A DNA stretch of 64,000 bases, taken from positions 4,154,001-4,218,000 of the forward strand of contig NC_009441.1 of NCBI RefSeq assembly GCF_000016645.1. Reading direction: 5' to 3'. Below are positions 53,002 to 62,050 of the stretch, piece by piece (within the stretch, counting starts at the first letter, position 1; each line of letters begins with the position of its first letter). A program made the position numbers and the translations under genes. A model generated the notes under the pieces. That model did not search any database and was not told the DNA's origin. It was given only the letters and a program-made list of their open reading frames with translations. This DNA is from Flavobacterium johnsoniae UW101 (lineage in GTDB: Bacteria; Bacteroidota; Bacteroidia; Flavobacteriales; Flavobacteriaceae).

Positions 53002-53427
53002 TTAGCCCGTAACAGCAATCAGCAAAGTTAGAATACCGATTATGAGGCATAAAGGAGCAAAATAATGTGTATCATTCTGTCCGAATTTGGTATTTTTTAT
53101 TTTTTTGAAAAACCCAAGATATTTGAAATCTCCGATTGCTCTTACAGTAAATATTGTCATTAAAATCCAAAGACCATATTTTTCCAGCCAAAGCGGCAAT
53201 ACTGCAGAAACGATTCTGACTTTTATTAAATAAAAAACACCAAAACCAAACAAACCAACAGTAACTATCAATGTAGGCACTATTCCTGGATTTTTTGGAG
53301 GAGTTTGTGTATCAGATGTTGGATAAACACCTTCAGTTCCCCATTTTCCTCCAAAAGCCCAATAAACATGGATTAATGAAAGAAAAAGAAATACAAAAAA
53401 TAGTAGTACTGCAATGATTTTTGCCAT
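53002..53427 (-). CDS. DUF3995 membrane protein
   Basis: A 141-residue protein with about four membrane helices. LSLIHVYWAFGGKWGTEGVYPT after the first helix and FTVRAIGDFKYLGFFKK before the last are the typical landmarks of DUF3995. Function is unknown. It starts 23 bases after the ackA stop on the same strand and may be transcribed with pta-ackA. Confidence 0.85.
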   Translation of the reverse strand: MAKIIAVLLFFVFLFLSLIHVYWAFGGKWGTEGVYPTSDTQTPPKNPGIVPTLIVTVGLFGFGVFYLIKVRIVSAVLPLWLEKYGLWILMTIFTVRAIGDFKYLGFFKKIKNTKFGQNDTHYFAPLCLIIGILTLLIAVTG

Positions 53428-53450
53428 TGTTAAAGTTTATTTTTAAGAGA

Positions 53451-54635
53451 TTAATTCTCTAATAATTGATAAACCTGATTTGCAATTTCAAATTCTTCGT
53501 CTGTTGGCACTACCAGAATTTTTACAATAGAATTTGGAGTATTAATTTCTCGTAATTCTTTAGAACGAATTTGATTCTTTTCTTTGTCGATTTCAATTCC
53601 AAAATAATCCATATCTGTACAGATTAAATTACGCATAAACGAAGAATTTTCTCCAATACCAGCTGTAAAAACTATAGCATCTAATCCGTTTAAAGCTGCG
53701 GCATAAGAACCAATTGTTTTTCTAATTCTGTAAGCATTCATTAATAATGCCAGCTGACAGTCTTTATTTCCTTCTGATGCTTTAGATTCAATATCACGAA
53801 GATCGCTATATCCTGTAAGACCAAGCATTCCGCTTTGTTTTAATAAAATAGAATTGACTTCATCTGGTGTATAGCCTAAACTTTTTACCATATAAAAAAT
53901 AACCGACTGATCTATATCTCCTGCACGGGTTCCCATAACTAAACCATTTGCTGGTGAAAACCCCATAGTAGTATCGATGCTTTTTCCGTCTTTTACAGCT
54001 GTCATACTACAGCCGTTTCCTAAATGAATAGTAATAATTTTAGAGCCTTTTTCTAAATAATTAATTGCCTTTTCTGAAACATATTTATGACTTGTTCCAT
54101 GAAAGCCGTAAACTCGAACTTTATGTTCTGTTAAAAGAAAATTAGGAATAGCATATTTATGAGCTTCAACCGGAATTGTCTGATGAAAAGCGGTATCAAA
54201 AACGGCTACTTGTTTTGCAGAAGCAAAAATTTCTTCGGCAACGTTTATTCCAACTAAATGCGCCGGATTGTGAAGAGGAGCCAGTTCTGAAAGTTCTTTA
54301 ATTTTTTCTTTTACTTCTTCGGTAATAACTGTTGTGTTCGAAAAATAACTTCCTCCGTGAACTACTCTATGCCCTACTGCGGTAATTTCTGATGTGGTTT
54401 TAATTACTCCCGTTTCTGCATCCAGAAGCATATCGGCTACTTTTTGCAATCCTACTTTGTGAGTTGGAACCGGTAGTATTTCTTCAAATGAATTTGAAAC
54501 TGTTTTAAAAGTAATATTCGATGTTTCTAAACCAATTCTGTCAATCATGCCTGAACAAATTACTTCATTTGCCGGCATAACCATTAATTGATATTTAATT
54601 GAAGAACTTCCTGAGTTTATAATTAGTATTTTCAT
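53451..54635 (-). CDS. ackA: Acetate kinase
   Basis: A 394-residue enzyme that interconverts acetyl phosphate and acetate with ADP/ATP. Family signatures are complete: MKILIINSGSSSIKYQL at the start, HRVVHGGSYF, VFDTAFHQTIP, YGFHGTSHKYVS, IIHLGNG-type stretch with GCSMTAV, MGFSPANGLVMGTRAGDID and FTAGIGENSS. It lies 153 bases after pta on the same strand, forming the usual acetate pathway pair. Confidence 0.97.
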   Translation of the reverse strand: MKILIINSGSSSIKYQLMVMPANEVICSGMIDRIGLETSNITFKTVSNSFEEILPVPTHKVGLQKVADMLLDAETGVIKTTSEITAVGHRVVHGGSYFSNTTVITEEVKEKIKELSELAPLHNPAHLVGINVAEEIFASAKQVAVFDTAFHQTIPVEAHKYAIPNFLLTEHKVRVYGFHGTSHKYVSEKAINYLEKGSKIITIHLGNGCSMTAVKDGKSIDTTMGFSPANGLVMGTRAGDIDQSVIFYMVKSLGYTPDEVNSILLKQSGMLGLTGYSDLRDIESKASEGNKDCQLALLMNAYRIRKTIGSYAAALNGLDAIVFTAGIGENSSFMRNLICTDMDYFGIEIDKEKNQIRSKELREINTPNSIVKILVVPTDEEFEIANQVYQLLEN

Positions 54636-54788
54636 TTCTTTTTTAAGGTTCTAAGATGCTAAGTTTCTAATTTTTTAAGACTCAGCACTTTTTATTTTAT
54701 ATTTTTAATGTAACGAATTCAAATTGAAATAAAAGCAATTTTAAGGCAAAGTATAATTCATAATTTACCATTAACAATTCACAATTAT

Positions 54789-56882
54789 TTACATTCCCTG
54801 TGCCTGAATTGCTGTAATTACGACTGTATTAATAATATCATCAACCGTACAGCCGCGGCTTAAATCGTTTACAGGTTTATTCAAGCCTTGTAACATTGGT
54901 CCAATTGCTAAAGCTCCGGTTTCTCTTTGAACAGCTTTGTAGGTATTGTTTCCGGTATTTAAATCAGGGAAAATCAATACGCTTGCTTGTCCTGCCACTT
55001 CTGAATCCGGCATTTTACTTTTTCCAACACTTAAATCAACTGCTGCATCGTACTGAATTGGACCTTCAATTTTTAAATCTGGTCTTTTTTCTTTTACAAT
55101 TGCTGTAGCAGTTCTTACTTTGTCTACCTCATCTCCTTTTCCTGATGATCCCGAAGAATATGAAAGCATAGCTATTTTTGGTTCAATTCCGAATGCCAAA
55201 CTTGATTCTGCAGAAGAAATAGCGATTTCTGCCAATTGTTCTGCAGTTGGGTTTGGATTGATGGCACAATCTCCAAAAACAGAAACACGGTCTTCTAAAC
55301 ACATAAAAAATACAGAAGAAACTACGGATGAATTTGGTTTGGTTTTAATGAATTGCAATGCCGGTAAAATGGTATGCTGCGTTGTATGTGCTGCACCCGA
55401 AACCATTCCGTCTGCATGGCCTTTGTACACCATCATGGTTCCAAAATACGAAACGTCTTCCATTAAATCCCTTGCCATTGTAATACTTACGTTTTTAGCT
55501 TTTCTAAGTTCGTAATAAGTATTAGCATAATCTTCATACATTTCAGATTCTATTGGGTTGATGATGTTTACTTTTGAAAAATCTAAAGTGATGCCTAGTT
55601 CTACCACTTTGTTTTCAATTTGTTTTTTATCTCCAATAATCGAAATATCGACCACATCCATATCTAATAATCTTGATGCTGCAGTAATAATCCTGTCATC
55701 ATTTCCTTCTGGCAGAACAATATGTTTTCTGTGCTGTTTAGCCCTTTTAACCATGTTGTATTGAAACATTTTCGGCGTCATGCCTTCTGCCTGGAAAGTG
55801 ATTAATCTTTCAGATAAAGCGTCGTTATTAACGTATTTCTCAAAAGTAGTTATTGAGGTTTCAATTTTATGCGTGTTGTTGGCATAAATCTCAGATTTAA
55901 TCGATCCTATTTTATTTGTAATATGATAAGTACCGCCATCAACAGCAATAATAGGAACAATTGCAGAAAGTCCTTCAATGAGTTTTAAAATGCTTTCCTC
56001 AGGAACAATATTGCCGGTTAAGATAATTCCCGAAATAGTGGGATAATTAGCCGATTCATTGGCTTGTAAAGCTCCTAAAATAATATCAGAACGGTCTCCC
56101 GGAGTAATCACGAGAGCATTATCGTGTAAATGAACCAGATAATTATGAAGCTGCATCGCTCCAACGCTGTAATGTCCAATTTCATTATTCAGATAGTTTT
56201 CTCCAAACAAAACTTTGGCGTTCAATTCGTTTACAATTTCCTGCATGGTTGGGTTATTCAAACTCGAAATAAGCGGAATTGTATTGATTAAAACATTTGA
56301 AGGTAAAGTCTTCTGCAGACTTTTTGTAACCAATTCAATATTTTCCGGCTGTACTTTATTTGCAAAAACTGACAGGACTTCTACTTCTTTTACTTTGAAA
56401 GAATCATAAACTAAGTACAAACTGTCTAAAAGTTCTTCTAAAGTTTTACCAACTCCTGAACCTACAATTATGGTTGGAATTCCCAGATTCTTAGCAATTA
56501 AAACATTTAAATCCAATTCGATCGAAGTTCCTTCGCCTGTAAAACTCGTTCCTTCAACCAAAACAAAATCAAAGCGTTCTTCTAGCTTTTTGTATTTTTC
56601 AATAATAAGATCCAGAACCTCGCCTATTTTTCCTTTGTTTTTCTTTTTGATCAATTTGCTTTTTGTAATTGCATAGGCATCTTCAAAATCAATATCAAGG
56701 TTAAAATAAGACAAAACGGTTTCGATATGATTATCAACCTCACCATCAACAAAATCTTCGATTATAGGCCTAAAATAACCCACTTTAGCCGTTTTACCAA
56801 TCAAGATACTCATTAAGCCGAGCGTGATAATTGATTTACCACTGTTGTAATCACTAGTGGCTATATATATTGCTTTACTCAT
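54789..56882 (-). CDS. pta: Phosphate acetyltransferase (long form)
   Basis: A 697-residue enzyme that makes acetyl phosphate from acetyl-CoA. It has the long-form layout: an N-terminal BioD-like P-loop domain (YIATSDYNSGKSIITLGL), a central DRTGG domain (about 215-330, with TPGDRSDIILGA), and the C-terminal catalytic domain (about 370-697, with KHIVLPEGNDDR and GIEPKIAMLSYSSGSSGKG). It works with ackA, 153 bases downstream. Confidence 0.96.
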   Translation of the reverse strand: MSKAIYIATSDYNSGKSIITLGLMSILIGKTAKVGYFRPIIEDFVDGEVDNHIETVLSYFNLDIDFEDAYAITKSKLIKKKNKGKIGEVLDLIIEKYKKLEERFDFVLVEGTSFTGEGTSIELDLNVLIAKNLGIPTIIVGSGVGKTLEELLDSLYLVYDSFKVKEVEVLSVFANKVQPENIELVTKSLQKTLPSNVLINTIPLISSLNNPTMQEIVNELNAKVLFGENYLNNEIGHYSVGAMQLHNYLVHLHDNALVITPGDRSDIILGALQANESANYPTISGIILTGNIVPEESILKLIEGLSAIVPIIAVDGGTYHITNKIGSIKSEIYANNTHKIETSITTFEKYVNNDALSERLITFQAEGMTPKMFQYNMVKRAKQHRKHIVLPEGNDDRIITAASRLLDMDVVDISIIGDKKQIENKVVELGITLDFSKVNIINPIESEMYEDYANTYYELRKAKNVSITMARDLMEDVSYFGTMMVYKGHADGMVSGAAHTTQHTILPALQFIKTKPNSSVVSSVFFMCLEDRVSVFGDCAINPNPTAEQLAEIAISSAESSLAFGIEPKIAMLSYSSGSSGKGDEVDKVRTATAIVKEKRPDLKIEGPIQYDAAVDLSVGKSKMPDSEVAGQASVLIFPDLNTGNNTYKAVQRETGALAIGPMLQGLNKPVNDLSRGCTVDDIINTVVITAIQAQGM

Positions 56883-56949
56883 AATTATTTATATTTATTC
56901 TAAATAACAAATTTACACAAATCAAATCGTTCAACAGTTGCAACAAACG

Positions 56950-58023
56950 TTAAAACCAACGTCGTTTTTTGAAATAAACGATTAGGGCTATTACCAATAA
57001 AAACATGATTCCCATAACCACAAAATAGCCGTTTTGGGTTTTAAGTTCGGGCATGTTTTCAAAGTTCATTCCGTACACTCCAACAATAAAGGTCAGCGGA
57101 ATAAATATGGCTGAAATTATAGTCAGTGTTTTCATAATTTCATTCATTTTTCGGCTTTGTTCCGAAAAATAAAAATTAGAAGCACTTTCCAATGCGCTCA
57201 TATCCGATTCTATCTGTTCTAAAAGTTCTAAACTCTTTTGATGCAGCCTGACAAAGAAATTAAATGTCTCTCTTTGAATTAAGCCGTTGTTTTCATCATC
57301 GTCTTTAATCGTTTTGAGATAATACAATGAATCTCTAAGTGGAATTATAGAACGCTTTAAGAAGTTTAAATTATCACGGTGATTTTCAATTTTTTCTAAA
57401 ATAACAGGCTTTGCATCTTTTTTAGTCAAATTGATTAATTCTTCTATTTTATCTTCTTCATCTTCGAGTGTAATATAGAAGTTTTCCATAACGGCATCTA
57501 AAAGTAAATACAAGAGATAATCTACTTTTTTTGTCCTTACAATTCCTGCATGTGTACGAAGTCGTTCGCGTATATGGGTAAAGAAATCGCTTCGTTTTTC
57601 CTGAAACGAAATTAGTATTCCTTCTTTCAGAATAAAACTAATCTGTTCAACGCTTATATTATCTGAATATTCAGAAGGCAGGAGCGATTTTATATTAAAA
57701 AATAAAACGTTTTGCTGTTCTTCTAACTTGGTTCTTTTGGTTGTGTTTAAAATATCGGCTAAAAGAAAATCATCAAACTTAAAATGCGTGCCAATTGTTT
57801 TAAGTAAGTTAATATCATTTAAACCATGAACATTTAACCAATTATTTTTAGTGTAGTCAAAACAAGAATTCAAAGCTAAAACCGTAAACTTATCATACTC
57901 AACAACATCTGCATCATCATATACGAAAAGCTGCATTTCGGTTTCATGCTCTTTATGCGAACCTGTATACTCTAATGTAATATGCTGCAGCTTGCGTCCC
58001 TTTTTGTATTTGATCTTTCTCAT
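56950..58023 (-). CDS. corA: CorA-type magnesium/cobalt transporter
   Basis: A 357-residue channel. The cytosolic N-terminal domain and long helix are followed by two C-terminal membrane helices with the selectivity motif YGMNFENMPEL between them and a basic tail (YFKKRRWF). It imports Mg2+ as a pentamer. It lies 67 bases upstream of pta, with no visible regulatory RNA, and marks the edge of the housekeeping region. Confidence 0.95.
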   Translation of the reverse strand: MRKIKYKKGRKLQHITLEYTGSHKEHETEMQLFVYDDADVVEYDKFTVLALNSCFDYTKNNWLNVHGLNDINLLKTIGTHFKFDDFLLADILNTTKRTKLEEQQNVLFFNIKSLLPSEYSDNISVEQISFILKEGILISFQEKRSDFFTHIRERLRTHAGIVRTKKVDYLLYLLLDAVMENFYITLEDEEDKIEELINLTKKDAKPVILEKIENHRDNLNFLKRSIIPLRDSLYYLKTIKDDDENNGLIQRETFNFFVRLHQKSLELLEQIESDMSALESASNFYFSEQSRKMNEIMKTLTIISAIFIPLTFIVGVYGMNFENMPELKTQNGYFVVMGIMFLLVIALIVYFKKRRWF

Positions 58024-58503
58024 TCAAAAAAATTTACAATAGTAATATTACGAAAAAGAATCTGAATGAGAAATGACAATTGTCAGTTTGCTCAGAAAGA
58101 TTTAAAAAGATAGAATGACTTAAAAAAGTAATCTTTTTACAACTTTTATATTAAGTTAAACAAAAAAACCGAGTCATTTCTGACTCGGTTTTCTATCTTA
58201 ATACTTTGTACTAATTAATACTAGTAATTATTTTACTTCTTCAAAAATAACAACGTAGATATAACAGGACTTAACGAGGTCATGGTACAAATATGATACA
58301 AAATAAATCTATTTTCTAGTTAAGTAAAAGTAGATTGGACAGAAAAAAACTTAACAAATAAATGAAAAATTTATCTGCTCATTTTACTTCTAAGGTCCAC
58401 AATTAAAACTTATTGCTAGAATATTTAGGCCTTAAGCGAAATATACAAAAAGACAATTTCAATAAACGCCTCCAATTTATTAGACATACGGTAAGCTGTC
58501 ATA
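58024..58503. other. Intergenic region of 480 bases with an isolated terminator
   Basis: A strong hairpin at 58167-58190 lies about 145 bases upstream of corA. To its right, a leftward 16-codon frame (MTSLSPVISTLLFLKK, 58281-58231) and a CATATTTG near-match to a -7 element could define a small transcript ending at the hairpin. The remaining 200 bases show nothing recognisable. Confidence 0.5.
58160..58192 (-). terminator. Strong intrinsic terminator
   Basis: The stem AACCGAGTCA (58167-58176) with TGACTCGGTT (58181-58190) has a TTTC loop and, read leftward, a seven-T tail. It could serve the gene ending at 58504 or a small unannotated transcript. Confidence 0.8.
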
Positions 58504-59196
58504 TTATACCAAAATTAAAATCTCACTTCGATCTTTTATCTTCCTTTTCTTTTTCAGTGCTTCTACTATATAATCTGATAATAGAGTTCGTTCAATTTTG
58601 TCATTTTCTGATAGATAATCTACGAATGAGCTCTCAAAAAATTCATCATCCTCGCCATAATCTAGATCATCATATTCATTTTCAAATATTACTGCTTCCC
58701 ATGGTGTTTCCAAAATGATATCACGAAAATTATCAGGAACTCCCCAAATTAGAGATTCATCTTCTAAATCAATCTCGAACTTTCGATTGTTTTTTGAATC
58801 ATATCGAACAGCAATACCACTGTTTTTTCTTAAAATCTTCTTCCACAAATTATATGATCCTGGAAGCGTGTTGATGCAATCAGAAACCAAATAACCCTTA
58901 TGGAGATTAAAACACAAGTTATATAGTGTTTCGCCATGCCCTTTTTGAGCAATTACCGAAAATGATTTAGAAATTTGATAATATTTGTTTCCATGTAATT
59001 CGATCTCGATTAATCGCATGATTGCTAGATCTATTCCATTTATATCAGTTAATAAATACAGATGCACTCCATTACCCTCAAAATGATATAACTGATAATC
59101 ATTTTCGCCAATAGCAATTTTCTCGAAATCATAATATCTCCTAATATCAGGGTGATAATATTCTGAAGCATCTATGTATGAAACTAAATTTGGCAT
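58504..59196 (-). CDS. Acidic hypothetical protein in the accessory region
   Basis: A 230-residue soluble protein with no signal peptide. The middle part, with VIAQKGHGETLYNLCF, GYLVSDCINTLPGSYNLWKKIL and KNSGIAVRYD, faintly recalls acetyltransferase-like proteins of phages and elements (a GHGxxLY loop, then SD...S...LWKK), but this is not a firm assignment. The C-terminal third is very acidic (YDDLDYGEDDEFFESS) before a basic tail (ALKKKRKIKDRSE). It is first on the left of the putative defence cluster, 283 bases from the nuclease-NTPase gene. Confidence 0.7.
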   Translation of the reverse strand: MPNLVSYIDASEYYHPDIRRYYDFEKIAIGENDYQLYHFEGNGVHLYLLTDINGIDLAIMRLIEIELHGNKYYQISKSFSVIAQKGHGETLYNLCFNLHKGYLVSDCINTLPGSYNLWKKILRKNSGIAVRYDSKNNRKFEIDLEDESLIWGVPDNFRDIILETPWEAVIFENEYDDLDYGEDDEFFESSFVDYLSENDKIERTLLSDYIVEALKKKRKIKDRSEILILV

Positions 59197-59479
59197 TGAT
59201 GAACATTAAAATAACAGCTAATTTGAATTTGCTACTGATTAAATCCGACATATCAAACCTTAATTGGGTTGACATTTATTTGAAAAGACAGAGTTTGTTT
59301 ATTTTCAAATATAAATAATAAATTTATACGTTTCTAAATGGTTTAGATAGTTTTTCTTTGAATTAATACATACCTTTTAACTGTAATTATAATTTATTCA
59401 TGTAATGTTAAATATTTTTTTCAGTAACCATTATTAGATCTCATATGATTAATTTTGCTATAAATCAATTATATCTTAA

Positions 59480-61861
59480 TTAAAAGGGAAGGTCATCGGG
59501 TTCAATTTCTCTTACCGGAATCTTCACAAGCCATTCTTCAGCAGATATTTTTTCAGTTTCAAAATCGTAATCATAATCTTCATCTTCATAATAGTCCATT
59601 TGCTGATAATCATCAGCAAAATCTTGCTCTGTTTCAAACTCTCTACCACTGGAGAGCTGATTTAGATAATTTTGTTCTGCCACTACATTCCAATCTTGTT
59701 TATATAAAAAGTCAAAACCAACAACTATTTGCTCGCTTACAAAATCTCTAAAAAATTTAGTATATTCCTCCAACTGTTCTAATATATCTACATGCCCATC
59801 ATGATAAACATTTTTATAAAGCAATTGATACTTTGCCTCCACTTCCTGCTCTAAAAGTCTAATACATAGTAAAATTACTTCGGCAACCAAAACTTTATAT
59901 CTACCATAGCAATTTGCATTTCGGTCAAAATTCTGGATAAAATTCAACTCAAAATGATTTTTAAATAAATGAATCAACTGGTAAATTTCTTCCAGTGTCC
60001 CACAGCTTAAAATAAGATTTAAAAAAAACTGAAAATCGAGTTTTGCTACCGTATATATTAATATTTTATTTTTAATACACTCCTTTAAAAATGGGAACGA
60101 ATTAGCACTAATAAACGGATCCTGCACAATTTCTTCCCAATTTTTAATCTTTTTTAAAATTCTACTGATCTGTAGATAATTTTTTTTATCTAGAGAAATT
60201 AAAAAAATAGCACTTTTGAATAAATCTATGTCAGTAACAGCGTTTTCAGAAAAGGAAATATTAAAATGATCAAGTAAATTACTTTCTATTAAATTATCAT
60301 TGAACGGCTTAAAAAAAACGAACCATTGCGCTATATCTATTGATGATAACAAGATACGTTCATACTCAGACTTATTGTTTTCAATAAAAAATTTAAGAAA
60401 GTCTTCTAATGAAGGATTAATAAAGGAAAAATCTGAAATTTCGCCAAGATTAAAGCTGACAATAAAACCATCATTTAGTTTTCGAACACTATTATTAAAT
60501 GGATCGATTGGCTTGAAATAATTATTTGTCTTCACTTCGTAATTTAATCTGGATGAAAAAGCAAGTTGTAATAACTCTTTTGATGCATTGGAACCTAGAG
60601 AGTAAAGCGTGTTTAATAAAAACCTTTCCATATCGGTGATTTGATTCATATAGGCATGCTCCCATATTTTTTTGGGATTTGACAAATTATCGATCACAAA
60701 TGTTTTGAAATTGGAACCACTAAATTCACCAACAAGGCGGTTATCAGTATAAAACTCCAGATGCCGTGGAGAAAAATTTCGGTGTTGGCAAATAAAAAAT
60801 GACAAGTTTCGCAGCACTTCAATTTGTTCAAAATTCAACTCTGACTCCGCAATATGATTGTCAAGCATACGGCGTTTTGCTCCGTAGGAATAAGAAAGCA
60901 GTTCTATCTTACTTTCACTCCGCAAGGGATTGAAATTTCTAAATCGCTCAGATTCATCCAAAAAGGTATTTAGTATAAATTTTCGTGTATTTAAAATTAA
61001 ATACTTGTTTTCGGACGTTTCAAACCTCGATAATATTTTCAGCAATGATGTTTCTGCAGATTTTGATTTTAGTATTTCAGCCTGGGTATGTCCCAGAAAA
61101 TCATCAAAGTAAAAAATCTGCTTGCTGTCATCGTCCCTTAAGATTCCTTCTATCTCTTTGATATCATCATAAATAACCGTCAGCTGATAATCCAAGGAAA
61201 GATGTTTGTAAATAATAATCTCAGAAAGCGTTGTTTTTCCGACTCCAGGCTCACCGGTTATAATCAGAAATTTATTTCGTTGGAGCATCTGTATTGCCTG
61301 TCTTAACTCCTTTGTACTTACAAAGAGCCTCAGCTTTTTTTTCATTCCATTTTCGGAAAATTCGTTGTTCCTTCCTGCATACTTGTACTCAGTTAATTTT
61401 TGAATTGCAAGTGAACTTGAAAACCATAACTTAAAATGTCTTTCCTCAATCTGTTTGTTTATTCTGAGAATATCATTCAGATCATCCACCCCAAAAATAT
61501 CATCCAGACTTGCTATAAACGGAGTAAAAATATCCTTAATTTCCTTTTTGTTATGCATGCTCAAGGCGAGCGATGTAACAACAATATACTTTTTGGGTTT
61601 CAGTTTTTGGACTTTTTCCAATTCTGCTTTCAGTTCTCTTCTCAATGATGAAAATGAACTTTTATGAAAATGCTTGACTTGCACCACCACTTCAATATCA
61701 TTATTTGGAGTTGAACGCAAAAGATCCACTCCAGCGTCTTTTCCTTCTTTAAAGCTTCTAAACATCGAGCCTGTTGGTGATTTAATACTCACATTGAGCA
61801 GATCGCAAACCAGCTTTTCAAAATCAATCGGGTTTAAAGTAGAGAAATCGTAATTCGACAT
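59480..61861 (-). CDS. Mrr-like nuclease fused to STAND-type NTPase (Avs-like)
   Basis: A 793-residue protein. Residues 1-140 form a restriction-endonuclease-like domain with E15 (FEKLVCDLL), D46 (GKDAGVDLL) and Q61-x-K63 (VVVQVKHF), the PD-(D/E)xK pattern of the Mrr group. A P-loop NTPase follows, with Walker A GEPGVGKT (203-210) and Walker B IFYFDDF (249-255), typical of novel STAND NTPases (nSTAND3-like). About 450 helical residues follow, ending in a very acidic tail (DYYEDEDYDYDFETE). Proteins with this plan detect phage proteins and then degrade DNA. It is shorter than known Avs proteins. Self-standing gene beside a HEPN-type gene. Confidence 0.85.
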   Translation of the reverse strand: MSNYDFSTLNPIDFEKLVCDLLNVSIKSPTGSMFRSFKEGKDAGVDLLRSTPNNDIEVVVQVKHFHKSSFSSLRRELKAELEKVQKLKPKKYIVVTSLALSMHNKKEIKDIFTPFIASLDDIFGVDDLNDILRINKQIEERHFKLWFSSSLAIQKLTEYKYAGRNNEFSENGMKKKLRLFVSTKELRQAIQMLQRNKFLIITGEPGVGKTTLSEIIIYKHLSLDYQLTVIYDDIKEIEGILRDDDSKQIFYFDDFLGHTQAEILKSKSAETSLLKILSRFETSENKYLILNTRKFILNTFLDESERFRNFNPLRSESKIELLSYSYGAKRRMLDNHIAESELNFEQIEVLRNLSFFICQHRNFSPRHLEFYTDNRLVGEFSGSNFKTFVIDNLSNPKKIWEHAYMNQITDMERFLLNTLYSLGSNASKELLQLAFSSRLNYEVKTNNYFKPIDPFNNSVRKLNDGFIVSFNLGEISDFSFINPSLEDFLKFFIENNKSEYERILLSSIDIAQWFVFFKPFNDNLIESNLLDHFNISFSENAVTDIDLFKSAIFLISLDKKNYLQISRILKKIKNWEEIVQDPFISANSFPFLKECIKNKILIYTVAKLDFQFFLNLILSCGTLEEIYQLIHLFKNHFELNFIQNFDRNANCYGRYKVLVAEVILLCIRLLEQEVEAKYQLLYKNVYHDGHVDILEQLEEYTKFFRDFVSEQIVVGFDFLYKQDWNVVAEQNYLNQLSSGREFETEQDFADDYQQMDYYEDEDYDYDFETEKISAEEWLVKIPVREIEPDDLPF

Positions 61862-62050
61862 TATAATATTTTTTAACAGTGCATTTTTATATAATCTCAG
61901 GGCTGAAAATCTTTATTATAAAGTCCCCTTAAATCTGTATCGCAGTCATAACATTCATGGATAAAAATCAACACCTGTCTTTATAACAAATTAAATTGGA
62001 AAGTCTTTCAAAGATATTTATTTTAATTAATCATTATGAAATTATCCTGC

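Noticed and set aside
53428..58023. Search for a magnesium riboswitch or other leader RNA near corA and pta
   Set aside because: The gap between pta and corA is only 67 bases and shows no stable conserved structure.
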